Positions 44,301 to 55,985 of a stretch of 64,000 nt of DNA are shown piece by piece. Numbering within the stretch: position 1 is the stretch's first letter; each line of letters starts with the position of its first letter. The notes under the pieces were generated by a model. That model did not search any database. It had not been told where the DNA came from and worked only from the letters and a program-made list of their open reading frames with translations. This DNA comes from Pelecanus crispus (taxonomy: Eukaryota; Chordata; Aves; Pelecaniformes; Pelecanidae). The stretch spans positions 5,655,501 to 5,719,500 of the forward strand of contig NC_134660.1 of assembly GCF_030463565.1 (NCBI RefSeq). The letters run 5' to 3'. Both the position numbers and the translations under genes were made by a program.

Positions 44301-47300
44301 AGCTCCTGCCCCATCCAAAAGCTTGGCATATATTGCAGTCCAAGCAGGGGACAGGCAGAAGCAGAGATACAGGGTTCTGCCATGCCAGGGAAGTCCCCAA
44401 ACCCTTTCATCACCCAGTATCAAGCATCCCCTGGGGGTGGAGCACTCGGGGACCTCATCCTCCAACTGGGTGACTGTCCCCTGGCTGCGCGGGCCCCTCC
44501 TTTCCCCATCCACACACCAGCCTCATGCTCCTGACCTGCTCGGTACCACTCCATGCCACGGGGATGAAAAACACAGCGTAAGATCATGATTATTTCAAGG
44601 CTGGGCACTCTCCCAGGGCAGGCACTGCTGCCGGGGGAGCCGCTGCCTCCATCCAACTTGGAGGCAGCAGAGTGTGAAGAAAAGCACCCGACCAGCCCCC
44701 GCAGCATCCCAGCACTTCCTCGGCTGGGCGTAATTGAAAAGGCGATGGAGTGTTGGTAAATGCTTGCTTTTGGGCAGAAAAAGCTCAGGAGAGGCTTGAT
44801 GAAGTCCTCACAGGATGAAAAAGCCCCTTTTTAGCCTTAATTCCTTCCCACCATGGGGACTCATGCTTGCTCTTACATCCTGCCCTAAGATGCTCTGGCA
44901 CCTCCAGGCACAGCACTGGAGGGCAGAGATGTGATCTGGATGGGAGGGATGGGGCAAACCAGGCCACTCGGGTAACATCCTGCTGTCACAGCCGGGATGC
45001 TGGTGCTGGGATTTAGGCTCCATCCTGGAAAGCAGGGTGCCACCCCACAGCTGGACATTTTGGGGGTGCTGATGCAGAGGTGATGCCTGCGGCTCTCGCG
45101 AGGTCCCTTCTTGTCACTGCAGCACTGATCTGGAGGAACTGCACCGAGTCGGGATGGAGCTTCCCCAGCCCTCCCTACTACAACGCCTGCGAGCTGGAGG
45201 CCATTGGCAGCAACAATGACACTGAGGCCAAGGCAAGTGGGTCCCCCGGGGGCCGTGGGACACCCTCCCTAGCATCACCCTGCCCCACATTGACCCATGG
45301 CATTGGGCAATGAAACATGAAGATGCTCTCGGGAATATCTCGTTGGCCTCCCCCTTGTTGCTGGGCTGCCTGGAGGGATCTGAGCTTGGCTGGGCACAAG
45401 CCCAGCTGGGGCAAGAGCTGGGGCATCACCCTGCCACCTCCCTGCCCATTGCAGACCAGCACCTCCCAGCCCACGCTGACTTAATCCGCTGGTGCTTTCC
45501 CTTCCAGAAAGGCTATTTTGTCACCATGAAGGTGCTTTACACCTGCGGCTACTCCACGTCCCTGGCAGCCCTGTTCTTGGCCATCGGCATCTTCTCCTGC
45601 TTCAGGTAGGGCTCGGCACTGGCTGCTCTGTGGGCTGCAGCTGGAGGAAAGCAGTGCAAATCATCAGCAGGGCAGCGCTGCTCTCAGTCCCTGCCCTCCC
45701 AGAGCAGCCAGGCTCCATCCCTGCCAACATGGATAACCAGGGAGGCATGAGACGAACTGCAGCATTGTCCTTTCCTGCTGACACACAGACTTTAAACCCT
45801 CAGGTTGCCCTTTCAAGATTTGTTTTTTCAGACCTCGCTGTGCTGCAGAATTATGCTCTCTGGACATGGCTGGAGGATGTTCCCCAGCAGTCCCCAGGCA
45901 GCAGCCTCGAGTGCAGCACAACCCTGTCCTTCATGATTTCAGAGCAGGAAAACCTTCTCCAGGGCTTTGTGTTGACCTCCACCAACACATGGTCCCCAGG
46001 GAAGTGGCTCCCAATGGAGAAGCTCCTCCACCTTTCTGATGTCTCTGCTACTCCCTGGGCACAGCACATCTCTTCCTCCCATAGGAAGCTGCATTGCACC
46101 AGGAACTCTATCCACATCCACTTCTTCACCTCCTTCATACTGCGTGGGGCCGCAGTGTTCATCAAGGATGCTGTCCTCTTCTCGGACGAGTCCATCGACC
46201 ACTGCACGATGTCAACGGTAAGGCGTCGAGTACCAATGTGGGCATGGTGCAGGACAGGGCACCATGTGCTGATCTGGAGAGGTCTAGGTGGATTTGCAGT
46301 GGATTTAGCACTGTGAAGAGGAGAGAGAGAGAGGCTGTGAACCTGGGGAGGAAAGGCTGGCTTGGGTGGACTTCAGGAGGTTCGCGACAGCATCTCCGCA
46401 TGGACTCTGTCTGCAGGGAACATGTTCTGCCCTCAAAGCTCTCCCTGGTCTCAGAGTCTCCCAGTTGGGCTAAAGCTCTGCACAACCCCAGCAGCACCAT
46501 GTACATGCAAACAGACCTTGCACTGCTGGACACACGGATTTGGGGTTGTCAATAGAAACAAAAACCCCTGCGGGCAGCCCACATACAACACCGTGGGCAC
46601 CACAGGCCCAGGTTTCTAAAGGTCCTACAATAACAGCCTGCAGTCATCTGCTGATGTTGCGCAGGCAGAGCAGAAAATGCTGCAGGTGACGTCAGGGACC
46701 AGTGCTGCATCCCTGCGGCTGCACTGAAAGGCCATCACGGGTGTCCTTGAGGGGATAGATGGGGAGGCTGACCATCCCCTGTGCCCCCAGGACAGGGTCT
46801 GATGCCAGCCAGCACTCCTGAGCCTTCCCCCTCCTCTTCCTCGCAGGTGAACTGCAAAGCAGCCATTGCCTTCTTCCAGTACTCGGTTCTGGCCAACTTC
46901 TACTGGCTGCTGGTGGAAGGCATGTACCTGCAGACCCTGCTGCTGCTCACCTTCACCTCTGACAAGAGGTACATCTGGTGGTACATCCTCATCGGCTGGG
47001 GTGAGTGTGGGGTCCCCCGGCACATCAACCCCTCCAGCAAGGTTCCATTGACACAGACCAGGGGTAGGCTCTGCTTTTGGGGATGGCCCACTCTGAGACC
47101 CACCTGGCCAGAGGTCCACAGGCTCGATGCTCCTCATGGCTGCTCTCAGCATGTGCCCCCACCCCAGCATCACTCTGCATGGCCTCGTGCTCAGTGGGGC
47201 TCCCCCCAGCTCCTGCCAGCCCCCAGAGCTGGTTGGGCAGCATGGCCTGATCCTTGCCCTCATGGCATGTGTGCAAAATCACTCAAAGGGGAAAATGCTT

Positions 47301-49339
47301 GTTAATGCTGACCAAAGAGCCTTTGCAGCAGCATCTGCTGCCAGCCCATCCTGAACGTGGTCAGAATGGGACAGAGATAGGTCCTTCCTTCTTCCCACAT
47401 CCATCTGGGGCTGAAAACACCCATCCTGGGTGCCCAGGTTAGATGTAAGAGCACACAGGGGGGCAGGAGGGTGGCCAGGAGGTGACAAACAGACAGACAC
47501 ATCACCGTCAGTGGGCACCATCTCCTTTGAAAATGTGGAGAAAGGGGAAAGGCTGTCACCTTCCTGCCACCTCCAGGGCCCCAGACCTGACCTAGACACG
47601 TGGTTCTGGGGACAAGGAATGGAGGGGAGGTACAGGGACGCCCCAGAGCCCTGGGGTGACCCACCATCTCTGCCTGGGTCCTGTCCTTGCAGGCATCCCC
47701 ATGCTGACAGTCTGCATCTGGGTGGTGACCAGGCTGCAGTACGACAACCATGGGTAAGAGCAGCCACCCCAGCCATGTGTCCCCCATGCAAGTCGTAGGG
47801 ATGAACCTCTTGCACGGGAGGCTCAGGAGGGGAGAAGTGGGGCAGCACTGTATTTTAAAGCTATTTCTATCTTCTGGTGGGGCCCATGCTGCGGCAGGGC
47901 CCTGCTGCAAGAGGTGCTGTGCAAATGGGGCAGGAGCCTTGGGGTGTGGTGGGGCGAGATCTGGGCTAAAAGGGTGCAAGGGGGTGGCAGAGCCATTTCT
48001 CCTCTCCCATAGGTGCTGGGATGACTACACCAGTCTCTACTGGTGGGTGATCAAGGCTCCCATCCTCCTGGCCATATTTGTGAGTACATCCCCTGAGCAT
48101 CCCAGCTCCAGAGCCAGGGGTCCCATATGGACAGGGCGACCCAAACAGGGGTTTGTGCAGAGCCTGAGACACAGTTTCCTGTGGCAGGTGAACTTCCTCA
48201 TCTTCCTCAATGTCACCAGGATGTTAGCACAGAAGATCCGGTCCCCGGACATCAGCAAAAACTACAAGCAGCAGTACATGTAAGGGCTAGCTGGGGCAAG
48301 GGAGAGCTCCCCTCACCCCAGTTTCTGTGGGGACCCAGGGCAGCAGAAACCCTTCCCTGGTGGAGCACAGAGGAGGACCATCCTTGGAGCCTCCAAGACC
48401 TGCCTTTCATGGAAAACCTGTTCTGGGTTAAGACCAAGCTCTTGGGAAGGGATTGTCTCGCAGGGCAGCAGGACCATCGCCTGAACCCAGGCCCCGCTCA
48501 TGCCACACTCTCCGCAGGAGGCTGACGAAGTCTACACTGCTCCTCATCCCTCTCTTCGGGGTGCACTACGTGGTGTTCGCGCTCTTCCCTGAGCACATCG
48601 GTGTGGACGCCCGGCTGTACTTCGAGCTGGTCCTCGGCTCCTATCAGGTAGAGACTGGGGGAGGTGGGTAGGCAAAATCCCCGTGTACCTGTCCTGTCCC
48701 ATCCCAAGATGACACCAGGAGACCCTGGGATGTGCAGTCTTTTGGGAGAGGACAATGTCCCAGACACCCCTCAAATACCAGGGACAAAGCACAAGGTCTT
48801 GTGAACTTGCACTGATCCCTTACACCTACCACCTGTGGGATGGGATAAGAGGTATGGGAGGATGCTATGTGCAGGCGACAAATGAACACAGAGGGGTCCA
48901 GTCCCTTTCCTCGGGTGAAATTTGCTCTTTCTGTCCTTTCCAGGGGTTCCTGGTGGCTCTGCTGTACTGCTTCCTGAACGGGGAGGTGAGTGTCCCGCCA
49001 ACACTGATCCCCTGGGCACCACTGCCACACACGTGGTCATGCAGACAGCCCCAAGGGTGCATCCCAATAAGCACTGCATGCACACAACCATGCGTGTGTG
49101 CACACGTGGGCATGAAGACACGCATGGGGGTCCCCACCCTCTTGCACCCCAAATCCCTTGTGGAGCCCCGGGTGCAGCTCCTGCCCCTCCAGCAGGTGCT
49201 GGCAGGTGCACTTGGGTGCCAGCGCTGGTCCATGGTATCGGTTCAGGTCCAGGCTGAGGTCAAGAGGAACTGGGGCAAATGGCAGTTGTCCATGGAGAGC
49301 AACGTCTTCAACCTGGTGACCCAAGACTTCACAGCATGA
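38326..49339 (+). CDS. Class B1 (secretin-family) GPCR, GHRH/PRP-receptor-like, complete, 427 aa
   Basis: Gs-coupled peptide-hormone receptor at the plasma membrane (family knowledge). Exons: 38326-38397, 40979-41102, 44075-44182, 45123-45232, 45508-45605, 46085-46217, 46847-47000, 47693-47753, 48013-48079, 48188-48279, 48518-48647, 48944-48985, 49247-49339 (1,284 nt, phases consistent). A signal peptide ([12 protein letters not shown]) is followed by a hormone-binding domain with the six class B cysteines (45, 67, 76, 90, 108, 124). Seven TM segments run from about residue 140 to 398, with [31 protein letters not shown] and [12 protein letters not shown]. The 42-bp exon before the last is typical of the family. 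The cytoplasmic tail is short (ends VTQDFTA). It resembles VPAC1, secretin and GHRH receptors without being a clear orthologue of the mammalian ones. The best guess is the GHRH-like peptide (PRP) receptor kept in birds and fish, but subtype is uncertain. Confidence 0.93.
38398..40978 (+). other. Receptor intron 1
   Basis: Contains the long purine tract at 39,303-39,540 and an AT-rich segment at about 40,605-40,640. No other exon recognised. Confidence 0.6.
39303..39540. repeat. Polypurine (GGAA)n microsatellite tract
   Basis: About 235 bp of almost pure G/A on the plus strand: degenerate (ggaaa/gaag) at the left, then uninterrupted GGAA repeats from about 39,427 to 39,535. Confidence 0.95.
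41570..41870. other. AT-rich island in receptor intron 2, candidate conserved element
   Basis: Non-repetitive AT-rich DNA (cttaatttttacatatccgg, gttaactaattgaaaaacag, gcatgttaaggtgcataatt) in otherwise GC-rich sequence. No coding signal. Confidence 0.38.
43379..43420. repeat. 22-bp direct repeat with HNF1-like core
   Basis: Two tandem units, 43379-43400 and 43401-43420, each starting AGGTTAATAATGTA. GGTTAATAAT matches the left part of the HNF1 consensus GGTTAATNATTAAC. Confidence 0.6.
45233..45238 (+). other. GC donor splice site, receptor intron 4
   Basis: Exon 4 ends ...GAGGCCAAG followed by gcaagt. The next exon must start in phase 0 (AAA GGC TAT), and the nearest GT (gtgggt at 45,237) would shift the frame. 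AAG|GCAAGT is the strong consensus form of the rare GC-AG introns, so this is read as a genuine GC donor. Confidence 0.75.
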
Positions 49340-49419
49340 CAAGGACGGCATTTGGGAGGAAATACCTCCTCGAGGATGGTGGTGGTGGTGCAGCTCCATG
49401 GCTACCATCCCAGAAACGC

Positions 49420-49425
49420 AATAAA
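49420..49425 (+). terminator. Polyadenylation signal of the receptor gene
   Basis: AATAAA about 80 bp after the TGA at 49337-49339, giving a very short 3' UTR. Confidence 0.7.
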
Positions 49426-52400
49426 AAGGATTTTGTATGTTCTGGGTCTGGCATCCTCAGAGGGTAGTGTGAAAGGCCGTTGGGAAAGGCTCTGTCTGCT
49501 CAGGTGCTGGTGGCTCTTGTGCATCCCTGTGATGGTTTCTCTCCTGCCCAAAGCTCTCTTCACAGTTTGGTCGGTGTTTTAGGCAAAGGGAAGAGAGCTC
49601 TCCACTTTTCCTGCCCCAGGACTGGGTAGGAAACAGAAATATCATTTCACAAAGGACATCTGGCATTTTTCGTTTAGCACTGGAATGAAAACTGAAGCAA
49701 TCCCAATGCTGAAGGGCTTTATTGCTGGTGATTTTCTTCTCCTTCCTTGGTTTACAAAACCCCTTATGGGGGAAACATAGACACAGCCCCCAGCAGCCAT
49801 TCTGGAAGTGGGAGAAGCAAATACAGAGACAGACAAAACCCCACAGCTCTCTACGTGAGACCCCCGATGGTCTCATGACTCAGATCCTCCCCTAATTTCC
49901 AAAATGTTTCCCTTTCTCCCATGCCTGTTGCTTCAGCTGCTCTGGGTTCAGGGGAAGATGGTCTATCACCCTTGCCATGCCAGCTCAGAGGGGCTCTGCG
50001 GCTCTCCCAGGGGCTCTGCACCGGAGGGACAGGATGGAATCAGTGGAGCTCACCTGTCTTTACTGGGGACTTTTTTGCCTGGGACTAGTGAGGTTTTTGC
50101 CAATGAAATCTTGTTCTGAAATCCAGCATTGCTTTTCAGAGGTTTCGTTTGCTCTACAAACCCAGATAACCTGCTACCAGGCTTGTTAGAGGGTGGAAAC
50201 CCTGCCAACATCTGTAATGCTTGGAAATATTCCCTGAGGGAGAAATATCTGCTTTTTCTCTGCCTGGTGAAGCAGCCAGGCTCTGGGCACGGCCGTGGAG
50301 AGGAGGCGGAGGAGGAAGGTGAGGAAGAGCGCAAGGTGGGTGCATCATGGGCTGTCCCAGAGGTGCTGGGGTGCCGTGTCCCCTCTAGGTTGGAGCTGCC
50401 ACCACCATGCCACAGCTTGGCCCCATTTTCCCCCATGAGCATCCTCTGCCCTCCCTGGGCTGAGCTCCTGCCTTGGCAAATGTTGTCTCCAGGACTGAGA
50501 AAGGCCTCAAATGCCCTTTCCCCAAACCTCCTGGCCTCTCCTGGCTGCACCGTCTTCCCGAGACCTGAGCCACCTGATCTTGGCAGACCTTTCTCACACC
50601 TCCTTGGTTGTAATTTCTCCATGTAGCCACATGTCCTTCCTTAAATAAAAACCAGTCGTTGGCCCCTTTCCAGACTGCAGGGTCTCCAGAGATCCTGTCT
50701 GGTCTTACAAAGAGCCACTGAGATGGAAACAGAGCCCCAGACTTTATCTGAGGTGAGATGGAAGATGTTCCGTTAAACAATGCCCTGGGCCAGCAACATC
50801 CCACGTCGCCGGCCAGGAAACCTCCAGAGGAGCGTGGCAGCTGTCAAATAAATACCTGCCTGCAGCTGCGAAGAGACCACAGGTGAATAAACATCTCTCT
50901 CCATCATTAGCGAGGAAGATGCTGTTTCGGCAGGGATGTGAGGCAGACAGCAGGAGCAGATTGGACCAGGGCTGGGGATGCTTAGCGGGAATGTCACAGT
51001 TGCCATCAAGCTTTGAAAAGCACTGGGGTCTGCATGTATTTTCAGCTGCAAATGGGCCTTTCTGGGTGCTAAACCTGCACCCCAAATGGTGTGGGGTGCT
51101 GGTGTTTGACCCGCTGGTGTTTGCTGGGGATCGACCCTGTGGTCTCCCCAGTGCACGGCAGAGCCTGCAAAGCCAGGAGCCCACCATGGGCGCAGGAGGG
51201 CTGATGTGCCACCACCATGGGGACTCTGCATTGATTTCAGTCTGCGGGAAAGGTTTTCAAAAGGGTTAGCTCTATCTCTACCACGGACCGTGCCCTACAG
51301 CCGCGTATTTGGGACAGCTGAGCCCAGGCACAGCAGGGCCAGGTCTCCTCCCCATCTCCCCTCCAGCACCGCCCAGGGTGCCACAGCAGCCTGGCACCCC
51401 CACCGCTCACCTGGGGGTCCCTTGCCCTCCCCTCGGGCAGAGGGGTGTCCGGGAGAAGGGGGGGTGTTTTGCCTGGAGCCGGTGGGTGGCACTGCGGCCC
51501 CGCAAAGCTGCCGCGGGCGCTGACATCGGATCCAGGGTGTCAGCCCTGGACTGCACAATGTCCCTGCACAAACCAAGCCCTGGACACAGGCTCAGCTGGC
51601 GTGGAGGGACCCCAGCACGTCCCGGGGGCTGCCGGCTGCTGGTCCTGGGTGCCAGCACCCAATGACTCTGCCCAGGGCCCTGAGAGCACCCAGGGAGTAA
51701 GGTAAGGGGCCACGCCGCTTCGGGGGAGCGTGCACCCAGCTCCGCACGTGTCCCAGGGCTTCAACAAGATCTGGGATCCGCCAGGGTCCCCTTCAGCAGT
51801 CCTGGCCAAATGAGGGTTAATCGGGGATGGGGACTGAATAAGGCTCAGGGCTGGGAGAGCTGTGCCTTTGCCTGTTGCTTCTTTCCCTGCCTGCATCCCC
51901 CGCTCCTCTGGGAGCTGCCAGGCCACCTGCTTGGGTGCTGAGGGTGCCCCCAATGCCAGTGCCTGCACCCGCTCCTTCATCCCTGCTCTGGCATGTGCCC
52001 GGCTCTGCGGCTCGGGGAGTTCACCCTGCAAATGTCCTTTCCCAGCGCCCCAGCTTGCTGGTGCAGCTTGTTTCCACCCTACCTTGTGCGGGCAGCTCTG
52101 ACTCTGCCCAACTCCTGCCTGCGCAGAGATCAGCCAGAGCTCAGCCCCCCAGAGCCCCCCAGATGCAGCCAGCCCCACAGCAGGGCAAGGGTCTGGATGC
52201 GCCCAGCACTGGTGCCTTTGGGGGAAGGCGCAAGCCAAGGCACCTCAAACACCCCAGGGTCCCTGCAGGCTGTGCCAAGCATTGCCCTTATCCCACCCTG
52301 TCACCCCAAAGGCACAGGTTTTGCTCCCAAATTAGTGTTGTGAGGACCCCTGCGTACTCCAAGCTCCCATTCCAGTTGGGATTTAGCTGGTTTTGCAGGC

Positions 52401-54179
52401 AGAGCTGTGCCCTCATGCCTGCACCCCGGGATGCCCTGGTTTCCAGAATGACAGGAGCCACATCCCAGGATTTCCATCCTCGTGTGCCTCACAAGCCCCA
52501 GGGTTTCTCTAGGCTATAGGCAAAGCAAAAAAAGACCGGTGCAGCTTGCACAGGCTTCCTGGCGGTGACAAGGCTGGGTTTGGGGCAGCTGGCAGCTGAT
52601 GGGACCCACCGAACATCCCCTGAATTTCCTGCTATGGCCAATGGAGCAAGTGGAAAGTCCCCACAACCACAGCGGGAGGACGTCCCTGTCCCTGCCCTCC
52701 TTGCCGGCTGCTGAAACCACAACTGCCGGACGCACGGGGGATGTTCTTTGCCTGTGGGCACAGGGCATTGCTTTGCTGTTGAGCTCCCAACAGGCTCTCA
52801 GCACTCTCCTTCCTGGTTGTAGCAATCCCCTGGGAGCTAACATGGGGCTCTTCACTCCCTTCTTCCCTTGGCTTTAGCCACTCTGAGCCCAGCCTGGGCT
52901 CCAAGCCAGCAAAAAGAGCCCTGGGGCTGTTTTTTAACTGGAGAAATCAGAGTTATGCTTCCCAAAGCACACCTTCAGCATCTCCGCACAGAGCTAATCC
53001 TGTCCCACACTGCATGATCTCTCCCTCAAGAGCTGAACCCAGTCTCCTGGGATGCCATATTTACACTGTCTTGAACAGAAAAGGAAAATTATTGAGTGAA
53101 AACCAGAATCGAGCCAAGGAACTTCACTTCTCAGTTCCCTGGGTGCTCAGATCTACAGTCTGGGCCCTGTTTTTATTGATTGCATGGGATGCCGGCGAGC
53201 ACAATGAGCCCCATGGGTGACGGGCTGGAGGCAGGGAAAGGCGAATTGCCATGGGAACACGCCAGCGAGGGATGCCAGGCTGGCGGGGGGGGACAGGTGT
53301 TTCAACTCAAATAAAGCCCACGCCAGCATGGGAAAGTTGCTACAGGGTATTTTGGGACCAGAGGAGCAGCAGAAGAGTTGCACAGAGCTGGCTGTGTTGG
53401 GAGAGATGATGAGTCCCCTCTGACCAGACTGGGTGCTGGGGTGGCTGGTGCACCTCCAGCGCAGCCCTGTGCACTCCAAAAGGGGTGAGCCCTGCAAGCT
53501 GGGCACCCCTCCGCACTCTCCTCCCAACCCTGGGTGCCCTCTGTGCACCCTACACACCCGTGCAACTACCTGGGCATGCAAAGGGCACCCAAAGGTCCCA
53601 TCAGGAAGGACAAGAGGGGAGATAAGCACGCAGCAAGCCTCCCTTTTGCATCCCGTGCCACCCTAGTCTGGCTCAGACCCACAGGGGTCCCACCGGGGAG
53701 GGTGGGTGGCAAGGGACACAGGGTGAGGCATGCCAGTGTGGAAGTGGGGTGACCCCGCATGGCTGCTGGCCGTCCCAGCCATTGGGTACTCCTGGCATGC
53801 AAAGAAACATGGTGCTGGTGCAAAATTAGGCAGCAGCAGAGGGTGGGCATGGGCGGAACAAAGCAGAAATGACAGATGCCCCTCACTTGCAAGCAAGAGG
53901 AGGAGCCGCGGCTGGCGCCAGGTGCTGCACGACAGGAATAACACTCCCAAAGAGCCATCGGCCCGGGGACGATGCTGGCAGCGCGGTTGGCACCGACTCC
54001 CCCCCCGCCCTCGCAGTTGTCCGGCTGCTCATTCCAATTGCATGTTACTTCTGGGAGAGATAGATGGGGAGGTGCTGGCCAGGGTCCCTTCCCACCTCCC
54101 CTCCACCTCCCCACCTCCCATTTGGTGCCAAAGCCAGCCCGAAGCCACCTCAACATCTGGGACACCCTGCTCCGCCACC
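49426..54179. other. Intergenic, no gene recognised
   Basis: GC-rich sequence. A second AATAAA at 50,644-50,649 could serve a longer receptor transcript or an unidentified one. No exon with recognisable homology seen on either strand. Confidence 0.4.
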
Positions 54180-54370
54180 ATGACTGCCCCGGGTGGCCGG
54201 AGCCCCGGCTCGGGGCATGGCCGGGGTGGCTGCGGTGCAGGGGGGTCCGTGCACGCAGGACCCCGGGAGCGCTGGGCGATGCGGCCGCGGGGCTTGCAGG
54301 CGCCGCCAGCCCCATGATTGGCGCGGCGGGGGACGAATGCCACAGCTGAGACGGGGCCGAGGCTACCTGA
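54180..54370. promoter_or_regulatory. CpG-rich, CCAAT-box-bearing promoter-like segment
   Basis: Dense CpG sequence (gcgctgggcgatgcggccgc, cgcggcgggggacgaatgcc) with an inverted CCAAT box (gattggcgc, about 54,316-54,324). No TATA box. No attached coding exon could be identified, so any transcript is unknown and possibly non-coding. Confidence 0.35.
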
Positions 54371-55859
54371 AGGACCCCGCATGTCCTCAGGTTTCAGTCA
54401 TGACCATCTGACAGCAGCAGCAGCTGCTCTGCCAACAGACACTCGCTGAGCCAAAGCCTCCAGGAGTCGAAGGAGAGGGAAATTCTGGCCCTGAAAGGTC
54501 TCTCCTTGGGATTTTGCTCTCTCCACTCAACAGTAAGTACTGGGTTCAGCCCTGGGCTGATGCCAGGCCACCGGGCAGGGTCTACGGGGTCTCGGATGTC
54601 CCCAGGTTTGTCATTCATGCTGTGCCCGGAGCTGTGAAAGCAATGCTGGGGGCTTCCCCTTCCGAGCGCTGGAGGTGGATGGGAGCAGGACAGCCCCCGT
54701 GGTCACTGGGGTGGTGTTTAGGGCTGTGGGCACCCGCTGGACCCCCCTGCATGGAAAAGAGCCCAGGACAGGGGGTGAAAGTCCCTGGCAAAGGCGCAGG
54801 CAGGGCGCGGGGACAAGGGTGCCAGCAGCCACCAGACCCTTGGTGGCCACGGACCTGCCACCAGGATGAGAGGGGACAGTGGGGGATGTGGCGGGCAACC
54901 GGTTTCTGAGCCACCTTCCCACCCAGAGGAACGGAGCTACCGGCAGGGCTTAAAAGTCACAGTCGCCTTTCTCCTGGCTTCTCCTCCTGGAGATCTAAAT
55001 ATAAACCTCAGCTTGGCCAAGCCAAGGTTGCAGGAAAGGTCTGCGGGGTGCTTCGCAGTGTCTCCTTTCGGGAAGGCGCCTGTCCCCGCAGAGTCCCTGT
55101 TCCCCACCGGCACGCGGGGAGGGACCCCCATAGGGAGGGGGGAGGAGGTGGGACCCCACTGCCATGCCAAAACAGCGGTGACAGGGGGGACATGGAGGTG
55201 GGAGGCCGTCATTCCCCCATCCGCATGTCGGGGCTGCGGGGTGCACACGCACAGCCAGCAACTTTGGGGTGCCAGGGAGGGGTTCAGGGCTTGCATCCGG
55301 CCATGGGCAGCGGAGAAACAGGCAGTGCCAGGGTGGGTGGGATTCAGCTCATTTTTTGGGTGAACCCCCACACACAGCTCTGACCTGGCCACAGGACCCT
55401 GCCTGTGGTGGGTGTATGGGGCTGTGCAAAGCTCCCATCACTCGCTGCACGTGCAGGGACCGCTGCGCACCCCCAGTGCCGTTTTGGGGTCTATCCAGAG
55501 ACAATCGGCCACTGCAGTCCCCGCATCCCTGGCAACAGCAACCAGCCCTCTCGGCCAGATCCTGCACTGCCGCTCCCTCGCTCCCCGGAGCCGGTGCTGA
55601 GTTGCAGAGTGAGGTCTGCAGATAAGCACAAGCATTTCCTCCCCTGCCCGCACCACTGCTGACAGAGATGTGGGGGATCAGCCTGGGCATGCAGCGAGCA
55701 AAGCGCACCGCAAAAGATTTAACAGCGGATATCGGCAAGGGGCAACAATTCCATAAAACCCTGGGGCCAGCGGGAGACCCCCCAGTCAGTCTTATTATAC
55801 ATGGGAGATCCTGCACATGTAGCTGCTGGATTGATGCTGTAAGCGCTGGAGCTGCCTCC
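54371..55859. other. Intergenic, no gene recognised
   Basis: GC-rich, without recognisable exons or repeats. Confidence 0.35.
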
Positions 55860-55985
55860 TCTAATCCTTGCTAGGAAAATGCCTGAAAAGGGCATATTTA
55901 TGGGAACTGGTTAAAGAACACAGAGTCCTTCCTTGACTTGGCTGTGCTAATATGTAAATAGCATTTGCTATTTTCCGGTGTGCGC
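55860..55985. other. Small AT-rich block, candidate regulatory element
   Basis: Contains ggcatatttatggga (MEF2/SRF-like AT core) and tatgtaaatagcatttgcta (octamer-like ATGTAAAT) within 120 bp of otherwise GC-rich DNA. Confidence 0.35.

Noticed and set aside
45492-46316. 274-codon open frame across receptor exon 5, intron 5 and exon 6 (plus strand)
   Set aside because: It is in a different frame from the receptor exons it overlaps and has no recognisable domain. Splice sites at 45,605 and 46,085 explain the region.
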